Source: an uncultured Gammaproteobacteria bacterium (GTDB lineage Bacteria > Pseudomonadota > Gammaproteobacteria > Pseudomonadales > Pseudohongiellaceae). From it: 54,267 nucleotides of DNA. The stretch is taken from the NCBI GenBank assembly GCA_913048385.1, contig CAJWVZ010000005.1, positions 1-54,267 of the forward strand, read 5' to 3'. A program made the position numbers and the translations under genes. Positions 37,356-46,184 of this stretch are shown here, piece by piece (positions within the stretch are counted from its first letter, which is position 1; the number at the start of each line of letters is the position of its first letter). The notes beneath the pieces were generated by a model. The model was not told where the DNA came from. It was given only the letters and a program-made list of their open reading frames with translations, and did no database searches.

Positions 37356-38120
37356 TCACAACAATTCTTTCTTCCCAACGTTTTCAGAACGCAGGAGTTG
37401 AAAAACTCCCAATCGAAGCTCTTGGAAATACTCTTCCAGCGATAGTGAAAGCAAATCCCCATCGCTTTTTTCGATACCATTCTTAAGACCTTTCAGTAAA
37501 CGCAAATGAGACTCCTCATCAAGATCTGTTTGTCGTCCCTTAAAAACCATTCGTTCGAAAAGTTGAGTTTTCAGGTCATTGCCAATAAGCCGAACAACTA
37601 AATTATTCGAAATTTCTCCCAACGACTCAAGAAAAGTACGCAATTCATCGTGCACGAATTTTTTTTGCGCTAAAGCAGAGATCATTGCCTCCAGCCGAAC
37701 TACCAAAGCGTGTTGTTGATCAATACTCATAACCGTAATTGCTCTTCTTCCACTCAGCTGAGTGAGAACCGAGAAAGTTTCTAAAAATTGATCTACCAGA
37801 AGCGGATCCGGTTTTTCATCGAGAGCTAAAAGAGGTCCCAGTACGGCGATACTCGAATCCCTGATACTCTTGATCCTAGCTCCCCCAGGATTTATCTCGA
37901 TCAACCTTAACTGCTCTATCTGCGAGAGCGCCTCACGGACTGCGCCGCGGCCCGACTGAAATCGCGCGGCTAAATCGCGCTCTGACGGCAACCTCTCTCC
38001 CACGCGGAATTGCCCGCGCAAGATCTCAGTGAGGAGAACCTTTGCGATCTCTGCGCTTCGAGTTGGATTAGCCTCTCTGCCAGAGCAACGCTCGTTTGTT
38101 AATGTCGTTGACTTAATCAT
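37356..38120 (-). CDS. FadR-subfamily GntR transcriptional regulator
   Basis: The protein has 254 residues from the ATG at 38120. The longer frame begins with TTG inside the operator and is unlikely, although no strong ribosome site precedes 38120. The winged-helix N-terminus has GERLPSERDLAARF and GRGAVREALSQIEQLRLIE. The C-terminal part is helical, as in FadR-type (FCD-like) ligand domains. Three operator-like palindromes lie 39-93 bp upstream, which suggests autoregulation and control of the downstream pump genes. The ligand may come from the neighbouring catabolic operon (inference). Confidence 0.88.
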   Translation of the reverse strand: MIKSTTLTNERCSGREANPTRSAEIAKVLLTEILRGQFRVGERLPSERDLAARFQSGRGAVREALSQIEQLRLIEINPGGARIKSIRDSSIAVLGPLLALDEKPDPLLVDQFLETFSVLTQLSGRRAITVMSIDQQHALVVRLEAMISALAQKKFVHDELRTFLESLGEISNNLVVRLIGNDLKTQLFERMVFKGRQTDLDEESHLRLLKGLKNGIEKSDGDLLSLSLEEYFQELRLGVFQLLRSENVGKKELL

Positions 38121-38158
38121 GGTGGAACTAACGCCCAGCAAACATATCTGGACCACTT

Positions 38159-38213
38159 TTGGTAAGACCAATACGGTTATTCCATATTGGTATTACCAAA
38201 TTGGCCCTACCAA
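38159..38213. promoter_or_regulatory. Three TTGGTnnnACCAA-type operators upstream of the FadR-like gene
   Basis: Two perfect palindromes, TTGGTAAGACCAA (38159-38171) and TTGGTATTACCAA (38187-38199), and one near-perfect copy, TTGGCCCTACCAA (38201-38213), have centres 28 and 14 bp apart. The consensus matches operators of the FadR subfamily of GntR regulators (for example the PdhR box). The last two are also framed by a longer inverted repeat CCATATTGGT/ACCAATATGG (38182-38218). Confidence 0.85.
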
Positions 38214-38315
38214 TATGGACAGTACAATACTTATACAGTCCGATGCAAGAGTCAGCAATTTTTCAAGACGTAATAAGAAACGAAGAACGGGTAATTCTTT
38301 TTAAGATTAAGAAAC

Positions 38316-39332
38316 TTAATACAGCTTTGCGGTTGAGGCTCCAAATGCACTGTGTTCGTCGCTTCCGACTAAAGAAGCTAGGACTCTCCGCGTCCCCTTA
38401 AATGGCCGCCTTCCGTGCATCACCAGGAAATTATCAACCAACACGACGTCGCCTGTCTCCCAACACATGTCAAATGTCAGGACTTCCGCACTATCGGAAA
38501 CTCTGCCCATATCCCTCTCATCAATAGCTGAGCCATCTCCAAAAGTTATTGCCTTATTTCGGTCGTTGTCCTCATTCTTCCAACCCTTAAAGGCAGCAAT
38601 TAACTGATTAAAAAAAACTCGACGCCCGTCCAATAATGTCCGCACAGCTGGCATTACCGTAGTCGTAACCCTAAGACTACCATCCTCTAACCATTGCCAG
38701 CTGTACCCCAAAGTCTGCAACTTTATTTCAGCCTCGGCTGGTGTGCTTACCGATAATGTACTCCTCCAACTGCGACCCTGTCCCGACTCGAGATTATTTT
38801 TAGCTGGCATCGTGTTGCTGTAACGTACGCCTAGATTCTCACATTTATAAAGGAAATCAGGCTGATTTTTTTCAATCACATTCAATAATACATCTGATCT
38901 GCAAAGCGGTGTTTGACCGCCTTCCCGAGCGGACTGCTCACAATAGAAAAATAGCTTCGAGGGAAAAACTGGTGTTTGTGCCATCTCATGATGCAAGAAA
39001 ATCGAAACTTCTGATGGAGCTTCATTAGCGGTAAAAACACGTTCAGTGCGATTTTGGCGCACGGCGTTCGAGAGCGACTCGGCATAAGTAAAATTCGGGA
39101 AACCAAACGCTTTGATGAATTCATCAAACTCATGGTCGTTCGTTAGTCCGAAGTTTCGAAAGAGAATCGCGCCATTTCGAGCAAGCACTCGACTCAAAGC
39201 CGATTTTTGATCATAAACCCAACCACGAATCTGATTTAAATCGCCATGCGAGGGCGAAGTAATAGCAAACGGGAGATCTCCTGCACAATCGTGCTCCTCA
39301 CCGTTTGATACAAAGTCTGGCGCAAAAGTCAT
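38316..39332 (-). CDS. TauD/TfdA-like Fe(II)/2-oxoglutarate-dependent dioxygenase
   Basis: The 338 residues have the iron ligands HHE (FLHHEMAQ, about residues 114-121) and a distal His in VMHGRRPFKG, followed by TRR for 2-oxoglutarate. HxE in place of HxD is seen in the SyrP/clavaminate-synthase-like branch. The gene is the last of the minus-strand run symporter, Gfo/Idh/MocA, aldo/keto reductase, dioxygenase (8-bp gap upstream, AGGA before the ATG). It probably hydroxylates a small substrate handled by this operon; the substrate is not known. Confidence 0.82.
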   Translation of the reverse strand: MTFAPDFVSNGEEHDCAGDLPFAITSPSHGDLNQIRGWVYDQKSALSRVLARNGAILFRNFGLTNDHEFDEFIKAFGFPNFTYAESLSNAVRQNRTERVFTANEAPSEVSIFLHHEMAQTPVFPSKLFFYCEQSAREGGQTPLCRSDVLLNVIEKNQPDFLYKCENLGVRYSNTMPAKNNLESGQGRSWRSTLSVSTPAEAEIKLQTLGYSWQWLEDGSLRVTTTVMPAVRTLLDGRRVFFNQLIAAFKGWKNEDNDRNKAITFGDGSAIDERDMGRVSDSAEVLTFDMCWETGDVVLVDNFLVMHGRRPFKGTRRVLASLVGSDEHSAFGASTAKLY

Positions 39333-39340
39333 AAAAAGTC

Positions 39341-40333
39341 CTAATCATAAATAGAATGGAACCGATTAAAAGCACCCTCGCAGAATAATGCAGGATCATT
39401 AAACCGGCGATTTTTGTTTAGAGCCGAAATAGAATCCATCTCCGATTCTGTTAGAACAAAGTTTGACAACTCTATATTTTCAATCAAACGTTCTCTTTTT
39501 GAGGATTTAGGAATAATTGCACACCCTCTTTGCAACCCCCAACGCAGAACCACCTGCGCCGGCGTTGCACCAGTCCTCTCACTCACGACTTTAACCACTG
39601 AATGTACAAGCACTGATTCTTCACCCGTAGCCATATTCAAATCGACATAAGAAAGAGCGCCAAGAGGCGAAAATCCGGTAACCGCGATGCCATAATCCTT
39701 TGCTGTCCTCAATAAGTTTTCTTGAGTTAAGAAAGGGTGCAGTTCTACTTGCAGCATACTCGGCTTAATCTTGCAGTAACTCATCAAATCGTGAATCAGC
39801 GCCGAACTATAATTACAAACCCCGATGTCACGCACCAAGGCAAGATCAACTAAAGATTCCATTGCCGCCCAGGTTTCGCTTAAGGGTACTTTCTCAAGCT
39901 CCATTATTGGGTTCTCAGAGTGTGGATCGAATGTCCATTCAGGAGGATAATGCTTTTCGGCAGGTACGTACTTCAAAGCAATCGGAAAATGAATTAGATA
40001 AAGGTCAAGATAGTCTAGCGCCAAATCAGAAAGGGTTTTACGACACGCTTGTTCCACATGTTCTCTGCGATGAGAGGTATTCCACAATTTTGAAGTAACC
40101 CAAAGTTCTTCTCGCGAACAAATCCCCTCTGCTAAAGCCCGAGATATCCCCTGACCAACCTCAATTTCGTTACCATAATCTGCAGCACTATCTAAATGCC
40201 GATACCCCAAAGCTATCGCATCATAAACCGTATCTGCAGTGTCTTGTTTCGAGATTTTCCACAATCCCAACCCAACCGCTGGCATATGTCGATTTCCAAT
40301 TGGAATTACTTGTGTCATTTTGATTCCACTCAT
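39341..40333 (-). CDS. Aldo/keto reductase, xylose-reductase-like (AKR2 type)
   Basis: The 330 residues show the complete catalytic tetrad: DSAADYGNE (Asp and Tyr), VTSKLWN (Lys) and YLIHFPIALKYVP (His). IPKSSKRERLIEN binds NADPH. The insert after IHFPIALKYVPAEKHYPPEW and the ending LNKNRRFNDP are close to xylose and aldose reductases of the AKR2 type. It reduces a sugar or other aldehyde in the cytoplasm. The start overlaps the preceding gene's stop by 4 bp (ATGA); an ATG five codons in is an alternative. Confidence 0.87.
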   Translation of the reverse strand: MSGIKMTQVIPIGNRHMPAVGLGLWKISKQDTADTVYDAIALGYRHLDSAADYGNEIEVGQGISRALAEGICSREELWVTSKLWNTSHRREHVEQACRKTLSDLALDYLDLYLIHFPIALKYVPAEKHYPPEWTFDPHSENPIMELEKVPLSETWAAMESLVDLALVRDIGVCNYSSALIHDLMSYCKIKPSMLQVELHPFLTQENLLRTAKDYGIAVTGFSPLGALSYVDLNMATGEESVLVHSVVKVVSERTGATPAQVVLRWGLQRGCAIIPKSSKRERLIENIELSNFVLTESEMDSISALNKNRRFNDPALFCEGAFNRFHSIYD

Positions 40334-41571
40334 TTACTATTCTGATCAGCTAGCCACTTATATGCAGCTTCTCCCTCCTGCTTAAGCATTTCCTCAATAC
40401 TCACGGATTCACCTCTGGATAAAGATAACTGTGCTGCTGTCGCAACAATAATTGACCAAAAGCCCTCTTCAATTGTGGCGGCTCCGGTCTCCTTCCCCTC
40501 TACTCGGTCAAAAAAAGCTATGTGCTCAAAATATGTCGACCCATGATGGCCACTGGACTCGATTGCTTTGGGGAAACCCAAATTAATATGGCGCGAAGTT
40601 TGACGTTCCCCCGTTTCAATGTCCATTGAAATTTCAGTCGCAGATTCCTGATGCATATTAAATGATTCGGCTGCAACTAGCCGCCCCCCTTCGCCGACCA
40701 CAACAAGCTCCTCAGAAAAGTTGGGGGAAAACATATTTAGAGAAAAATTTGCTCTTACGCCACTCGCATACTCGATTATTACAAAGGCATGATCATCAAT
40801 GTCAGACTTTACACCAGCGTACTCAAAATCACGAAAGTTTACGGCTCTGCCTCCTGCTGCATAAACGCGGATCGGGCGCGAGGATGCCAGTAAGTTAATC
40901 AAATCAAAATAATGGCAACACTTCTCCAAAAGTGTACCCCCACTTTTTATGTTGAACTTATTCCATTGACCCACTTTATCCAAAAACGGTGGTCGTGATT
41001 CGCTTAACGCAATAGTTTTAATGTCACCAATCGTTTCGCGATTAAGTGTTTCAAATATTGCCTCCGAATACTGAGCCTTATAGCGATACTGAAGCCCGAT
41101 TTGGATAAAAGACTTATAGCTTGCATTCCATTTAACAATGTCAAGACAGTCATTCAGAGTTGTCGCCATTGGTTTTTCTAAAAAGATAGGCTTTCCCGAG
41201 TCTATGGCAGTTTCTAATATCTCGCGGTGAGTAAAATTTGGCGTACAAATAAAGATAGCATCCGAATCAGGGTCGGAGCATGCTGAACGGACGGAAGAAT
41301 AGAGCTTGAGGGAGCAGTCATTAAACTCTTTATAATTTTCAGCTGCTACTTCCATGCTAAGTGCCTGACTATCAAATATTCCAATCACCTGTGCTCGGCC
41401 CAGTAAGGCCGCGACTCGCATATGCTCCTGCCCCATCGTTCCCGTACCGATAACGCATATTCGATACTGCGATTCCGGTTTTTTATACATAAAGCGATCT
41501 GTGTCGGGAATATGATTTTGGTTTTTGCGACTCTCAAAAAAACGTAACCGTTGTCGATTATTTTTGCTCAT
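40330..41571 (-). CDS. Gfo/Idh/MocA-family oxidoreductase
   Basis: The 413 residues have the NAD(P) motif CVIGTGTMGQEHMR (about 38-51), preceded by an unusually long polar N-terminus of about 35 residues. FICTPNFTH and FLEKPMATT carry the family's EKP lysine, and GGTLLEKCCHYFDL holds the catalytic His. These enzymes oxidise sugars, inositols or their keto forms. Position between a sugar-type symporter and an aldose-reductase-like gene supports a carbohydrate or polyol substrate. Confidence 0.87.
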   Translation of the reverse strand: MSKNNRQRLRFFESRKNQNHIPDTDRFMYKKPESQYRICVIGTGTMGQEHMRVAALLGRAQVIGIFDSQALSMEVAAENYKEFNDCSLKLYSSVRSACSDPDSDAIFICTPNFTHREILETAIDSGKPIFLEKPMATTLNDCLDIVKWNASYKSFIQIGLQYRYKAQYSEAIFETLNRETIGDIKTIALSESRPPFLDKVGQWNKFNIKSGGTLLEKCCHYFDLINLLASSRPIRVYAAGGRAVNFRDFEYAGVKSDIDDHAFVIIEYASGVRANFSLNMFSPNFSEELVVVGEGGRLVAAESFNMHQESATEISMDIETGERQTSRHINLGFPKAIESSGHHGSTYFEHIAFFDRVEGKETGAATIEEGFWSIIVATAAQLSLSRGESVSIEEMLKQEGEAAYKWLADQNSK

Positions 41572-41584
41572 TAAATATCTTTCC

Positions 41585-43291
41585 TTATGCTAGGGCGTGC
41601 GCAGAGTGTTTTACAGCTCGTATCCAAACACCCGCGTTAAGTAACGCAATTAAAGATAATATTGGAAAAAACCAATCGCCAATTCCATCAACTAATCCGA
41701 TTGGGGAAAACAAGATATAAACAGCGAAAACAGTCGACATTAGCGTTATTGCGCATGCAGGAGCAAACTCCCAAGGGGTCATATCCACCCGCTGACGGGG
41801 CTTAAAGGAGTACGCACTCTTCAGAGGGTAAAAGTGTCCAATCGTGAGCATGATAGATACCTCCACCACGAATAACACCGCGTACAAATGCAAAAAATGA
41901 ATATTGATTGAATCGTTGAAAACAAATTGCAAGAGTGTATACGCTACCAAGTGAAATCCAATTACAAGTTTTGGACCGATCGGAGGAACACGTCGAGTGA
42001 ACAAACCTACCAAGACAATTGCGATGATTGGAATGTTATAAAACCCAGTAAAAATTCTCATTATTTGCCATAGACCTTCGGGGGCAAACTGCAGCAGCGG
42101 TGCGATAAAAAAAGAAATTATCGCAATTACTACACTTGTTAGCTTCGCAATGCGAACAAGGGAGGCATCATCCACAACGCCCTTCTTCAGAGGAAGATAA
42201 ATGTCCAAACAAAAAAGAGTAGCTGCGCTGTTAAGAAGAGAATTAAACGAGCTAAAAACCGCTCCTAGTAAAACCGCCAGAAAAAATCCCATCGCATACG
42301 CAGGAAGAACGTCTCTGATCAGAGCTGGATATGCTAAATCTATTGAAGCTAAAGTCGGACCGTAAAGGTGGTAGGCAATTATTCCCGGAAGCATCATAAG
42401 AAACGGCACTAGTACTTTAAAAAAACCGGAGAAAAGAACCCCTTTCTGTCCCTCCGCGAGATTTCGAGCTGCGAGAGTTCTTTGAATTACATATTGATTC
42501 GTACACCAATAGAATAAATTAGCAAAAATCATACCGGTGAAAAGTGTTGGAAATGGCGTGGGGTCAGAAGAGCTGCCGATTGCATTGAGCTTAGATGTGT
42601 CAGTGGTTGTCACTATACCGACACCGTTCCAAAAACTGCCGTCGCCCAATAGTGAGAACCCGAGAATCGGAACAACAATCCCCACAATCAATAATCCGAT
42701 GCCATTTAGCGTATCGGAAACAGCGACAGCGCGAAGACCACCGAAAACTGCGTACATCCCGCCAATACTGCCAATGAATATAATAGTTAAGGTAAGGGAT
42801 AACTCATACGTCAATCCGAGCTGAGTTGGAATGTCGAACAGTTGAAGGACTGCCACGGACCCGGCATAGAGCACCGAGGGAATAGTTACCAATCCGTAGC
42901 CGAGCATAAACAAGACGACTGAAAGCCGACGGACGCTAGGATCAAATCGCTCATTGAGGAATTCCGGCAATGTTGAAAAAGCCCCAGATAGATATTTCGG
43001 CAGAAAAATGAACGCCATGCAAATCGTAGCAAAGGCCGCTGTCACCTCCCAACCCATGCTGCTCATATTGAACCCATAGGCTGATCCGTTCAAACCAATT
43101 AGATGGTTAGCAGATAAATTAGTCAGGATCATTGAGCCTGCTATGAACACAGCGTTTAAACCGCGACCTGCAAGGAAATAGCCCTCTCGCGAGGCAAGTT
43201 TACCTTTCGCTTGTCGGTAAGATACGTTAGCCACGAGCAACATGAAAAAAATGCAACTGCCGGCGGTAAGGAGAAATTCTTGTGAGCTCAT
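41585..43291 (-). CDS. Sodium/solute symporter (SSS family, SGLT/YidK-like)
   Basis: The protein has 568 residues from the ATG at 43291 (GGTGG upstream); a longer GTG-started frame begins at 43336. It has about 14 membrane helices. REGYFLAGRGLN, LSANHLIGLNGSAYGFN and FSSFNSLLNSAATLF are typical of the sugar-transporting branch of the SSS family. It imports a solute, probably a sugar or polyol, with Na+, in keeping with a marine habitat. It is the first gene of a four-gene minus-strand run (gaps 13, -4 and 7 bp). Confidence 0.88.
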   Translation of the reverse strand: MSSQEFLLTAGSCIFFMLLVANVSYRQAKGKLASREGYFLAGRGLNAVFIAGSMILTNLSANHLIGLNGSAYGFNMSSMGWEVTAAFATICMAFIFLPKYLSGAFSTLPEFLNERFDPSVRRLSVVLFMLGYGLVTIPSVLYAGSVAVLQLFDIPTQLGLTYELSLTLTIIFIGSIGGMYAVFGGLRAVAVSDTLNGIGLLIVGIVVPILGFSLLGDGSFWNGVGIVTTTDTSKLNAIGSSSDPTPFPTLFTGMIFANLFYWCTNQYVIQRTLAARNLAEGQKGVLFSGFFKVLVPFLMMLPGIIAYHLYGPTLASIDLAYPALIRDVLPAYAMGFFLAVLLGAVFSSFNSLLNSAATLFCLDIYLPLKKGVVDDASLVRIAKLTSVVIAIISFFIAPLLQFAPEGLWQIMRIFTGFYNIPIIAIVLVGLFTRRVPPIGPKLVIGFHLVAYTLLQFVFNDSINIHFLHLYAVLFVVEVSIMLTIGHFYPLKSAYSFKPRQRVDMTPWEFAPACAITLMSTVFAVYILFSPIGLVDGIGDWFFPILSLIALLNAGVWIRAVKHSAHALA

Positions 43292-43704
43292 AACAATCAA
43301 ACCACCACTAACATGAACAGTTTTTTCGAACCACACCTATTGAGAATGCTCTTCGCAAGTCGCGCGCACTTTAAGAAACTGCGGGCAGTTTATACTACAC
43401 GAAGTATTGGCCGGTTAGTTAAGAAAATGATCACAAACCTCGAGGTTAGCAACCAGTGGTTAAAGCGGCTTAAAAGCATACGGTCAAGATTTTTCACCAG
43501 CATGCTATAGCAAAGAGGAATAGCGTATTCAGCTTCCGCCATGACGCCTCGTCAATATTCGTATTTTCCCAGCCTAGTTTTTGGAGCTGGTCCTTGTTAA
43601 TCTTAACATTTCAGTGTCAGCCTATACTCAACAAAAATTCAACCCGAAGCGCAACCCCTTTACCGTCGAATAAAGGCGTCTATAGCAACGGTCACAAGGA
43701 ACTC
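43292..43704. other. Intergenic region between divergent symporter and hydrolase genes
   Basis: It should hold the promoters of the symporter operon and of the hydrolase gene. A 65-codon plus-strand frame (43313-43510) overlaps the upstream part and has no recognisable sequence. I found no copy here of the TTGGTnnnACCAA operator seen at 38159-38213; an 11-bp palindrome AACCAGTGGTT lies at 43451-43461. Nothing else is supported. Confidence 0.4.
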
Positions 43705-44625
43705 ATGATGCGATTTTCGCTAACAAATCTGATCGGGCTCTCTCTCCTGTATTTTTCGCAAGCAAGCGTATCTCAATCCATCGAGGAAATCGTTGAACAT
43801 AAATACGCTGTGAACGACGGCACGTCGATTCACTATGTAAGAGCAGGCGAAGGACCGCTGATGGTTTTTATTCATGGCTTCCCCGACTTTTGGTATGGCT
43901 GGCGAGAGCAAATGATGAGCTTATCTGACCAGTACACCGTCGTCGCATTGGACACAAGAGGCTACAACCTAAGCGACAAACCCTCTGGATACGAAAATTA
44001 CAGCATGGATTTCCTCGTCGGGGATGTCGAAGCTGTGATAAAAAACGAGAATCGTGAAAAAGCTATTATCGTCGGTCACGACTGGGGAGGCGGGATTGCT
44101 TGGAGTTTTGCTGGACTCCGCCCGGAGATGACTCACAGACTTATAATCTTTAACCTGCCACATATCAAAAGGCTGCAAACTGAGTTAGCAAAATTTGAAG
44201 CGCAACACGAGGCCTCAGGGTACGCTCGAAATTTTCAGTTGCCCAACTCTCATGAGAAACTCACCGCAGAGGGACTCGCGTTAGCGCTGTCTCGTGGTAA
44301 TTCGAAAACACGAAGTCGTTACCTTGAGGCTTTCAAAAAATCGAGCTTAGACGCGATGATGAATTATTACCGCGCCAATTTCCCTCGAGAACCATATACC
44401 GAAGGTCAATTTTTAGATATTCCAAAAATTCAAGCACCGGTATTGCAATTTCACGGCTTAAAAGACACCGCTTTACTACCCTCTGGTTTGAATAATACAT
44501 GGGAGGAAATAGAGTCAGATTGGACGCTAATGACCTTGCCCACTGCTAACCATTGGTCTCACTTGGACGAGGCTGGCAAGGTTAACAAAATGATCAGGGC
44601 TTGGCTCGAGGTGCAACAAGATTAA
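43705..44625 (+). CDS. Secreted epoxide-hydrolase-like alpha/beta hydrolase
   Basis: The 306 residues start at 43705 or 43708 (AAGGA just upstream); the longer frame from 43594 is unlikely because a signal peptide follows these ATGs directly (ends near ASVSQ). HGFP (57-60) is the oxyanion loop, VGHDWGGG contains the nucleophile Asp126, and Asp254 and His283 (TANHWSH) complete the triad. Asp rather than Ser at the elbow marks epoxide hydrolases and haloalkane or fluoroacetate dehalogenases. The reaction cannot be decided from sequence alone. Confidence 0.83.
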   Translation: MMRFSLTNLIGLSLLYFSQASVSQSIEEIVEHKYAVNDGTSIHYVRAGEGPLMVFIHGFPDFWYGWREQMMSLSDQYTVVALDTRGYNLSDKPSGYENYSMDFLVGDVEAVIKNENREKAIIVGHDWGGGIAWSFAGLRPEMTHRLIIFNLPHIKRLQTELAKFEAQHEASGYARNFQLPNSHEKLTAEGLALALSRGNSKTRSRYLEAFKKSSLDAMMNYYRANFPREPYTEGQFLDIPKIQAPVLQFHGLKDTALLPSGLNNTWEEIESDWTLMTLPTANHWSHLDEAGKVNKMIRAWLEVQQD

Positions 44626-44659
44626 CTCTCAAAACACGCAGCCCGTCAATTTAAGGCGC

Positions 44660-46180
44660 TTAATCGATAGCGCTCTGCAAGAATGCAACGGCGGCCGAAA
44701 CCGGCAGGCCCTCAACATCGACCATTCGATTTGCCTCACGCATGTCTGAATCGGTAATTCTATTTGCAAGTCGCGCGAGAACATCCATTATCTTGGGCCG
44801 CTGAGTTATTCGCTCAGAACCCAAGATCATAGCATCGTAAGAAAGCATCGCATTATAGGGGTCATCCAGCAGCAGCAGGTCGTATGCAGCGACTCTGCCA
44901 TCGGTTGTGTATGCACTTATTACATCAACCTCTCCAGAGGCAACTGCTCCGTACATCAGCGATGAATCAAAGGTTAATTTTTCGCCAAAATCCACTCCGT
45001 AGATTTGATGAGTACGAAGCCATTCGAGACGCCCAAAAAACTCCAAATCACCGCCGGCTTTTATTGACGTCCCGATACTAGTAAGGTCCTTAAGAGAGCT
45101 CACTCCAAGCTCCTCAGCTCGATCACGTCGCATTGCAAGCGCGTATCGATTTTCAAACCCACCAAAACCGACAAAAGAAATCCCTTGGTTTTTAACATAA
45201 CGCTCAACCTCTTCCCTGATTACCTTGGGACCCGGGTTGTCCTCGCGATCCATGTGTCCAGCCCAGACTGTTCCAGAATATTCGAAATAAACATCAATAC
45301 TATTACCGCGCAAAGCTTCAAATATAACCTGGGAGCCAAGACCTATTTTTTTTTCAGTCTTAAACCCTTCTCTAGTTAACTCTGCCGACACAAGCCCTGC
45401 TAAGATGTGTTGTTCGGTATAACCTTTGGCGCCTACTACCACATCGACTGGTTTTGCAGACCAAAAAATTGCAATTAAGCCAAGAGTCAAAATCATTAAA
45501 ACAACTAATTGATAACGGGCCGAAAAAAAGGATCGTCCACTTACAATTTCTCGTTTGCGCTCGCTTGATCTTTTCTGGTACAGGCCAATGCCAGCATCTA
45601 GGATCAAAGCTAACGCTGCCGAGGCCACACTCCCAAGCACTACTGCTTCAAGATTACGGGTTTGCAAGCCCGTAAAAATATAATTTCCAAAGCTCGGGGC
45701 ACCCACGAGAGTAGCGAGCGTGGCCATACCCACGGTCCAAACAACTGAAGTTCTTACACCAGCAATTATCACTGGTTTTGACAGTGGCAACTCAACCAGC
45801 AGTAGGCGCTGTCGTCGCGACATTCCTATTCCTCTTGCAGCCTCCGATACATCTATAGGAACCCCTTCTAGACCAGCAATTGTATTCCGCACAATTGGTA
45901 ACATAGAGTAAAGTGTTAGGGCTATAAAAGCAGGCAGAAAACCAATACGCCCGCCTAAAAAGGCGACGACTAGGGCAAGAATCGCAAGACCAGGAATTGT
46001 TTGTATTACGCTTATTACTAACATCAAAGGTTGCTTCGCACGAGGAAATTGATGCGCTAAAACACCACCAGGCACACTCACAATAATTCCTACTGATACG
46101 CTCGCTAGTGTGAGCAAAAGATGTCCCTGTAAAGCACCGAGGAAATTTTGCAAAAACTGCAGATCAAAACTATCACTCAT
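44660..46180 (-). CDS. Quaternary-amine ABC importer: fused permease and substrate-binding domain
   Basis: The protein has 506 residues from the ATG at 46180. Residues about 1-230 are a permease with the EAA loop (VSEAARGIGMSRRQRLLLVELP). Residues about 245-506 form an OpuAC-type binding domain (VVVGAKGYTEQHILAGLVSAEL, EYSGTVWAGH). Fusions of this type import glycine betaine, choline or related osmolytes. It follows the ATPase gene by 4 bp. Uptake of compatible solutes fits a marine cell; the exact ligand is not determinable here. Confidence 0.88.
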   Translation of the reverse strand: MSDSFDLQFLQNFLGALQGHLLLTLASVSVGIIVSVPGGVLAHQFPRAKQPLMLVISVIQTIPGLAILALVVAFLGGRIGFLPAFIALTLYSMLPIVRNTIAGLEGVPIDVSEAARGIGMSRRQRLLLVELPLSKPVIIAGVRTSVVWTVGMATLATLVGAPSFGNYIFTGLQTRNLEAVVLGSVASAALALILDAGIGLYQKRSSERKREIVSGRSFFSARYQLVVLMILTLGLIAIFWSAKPVDVVVGAKGYTEQHILAGLVSAELTREGFKTEKKIGLGSQVIFEALRGNSIDVYFEYSGTVWAGHMDREDNPGPKVIREEVERYVKNQGISFVGFGGFENRYALAMRRDRAEELGVSSLKDLTSIGTSIKAGGDLEFFGRLEWLRTHQIYGVDFGEKLTFDSSLMYGAVASGEVDVISAYTTDGRVAAYDLLLLDDPYNAMLSYDAMILGSERITQRPKIMDVLARLANRITDSDMREANRMVDVEGLPVSAAVAFLQSAID

Positions 46181-46184
46181 AACG

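Noticed and set aside
43313..43510. 65-codon plus-strand frame in the symporter/hydrolase gap
   Set aside because: It overlaps the symporter upstream region, has no ribosome site and no family resemblance.
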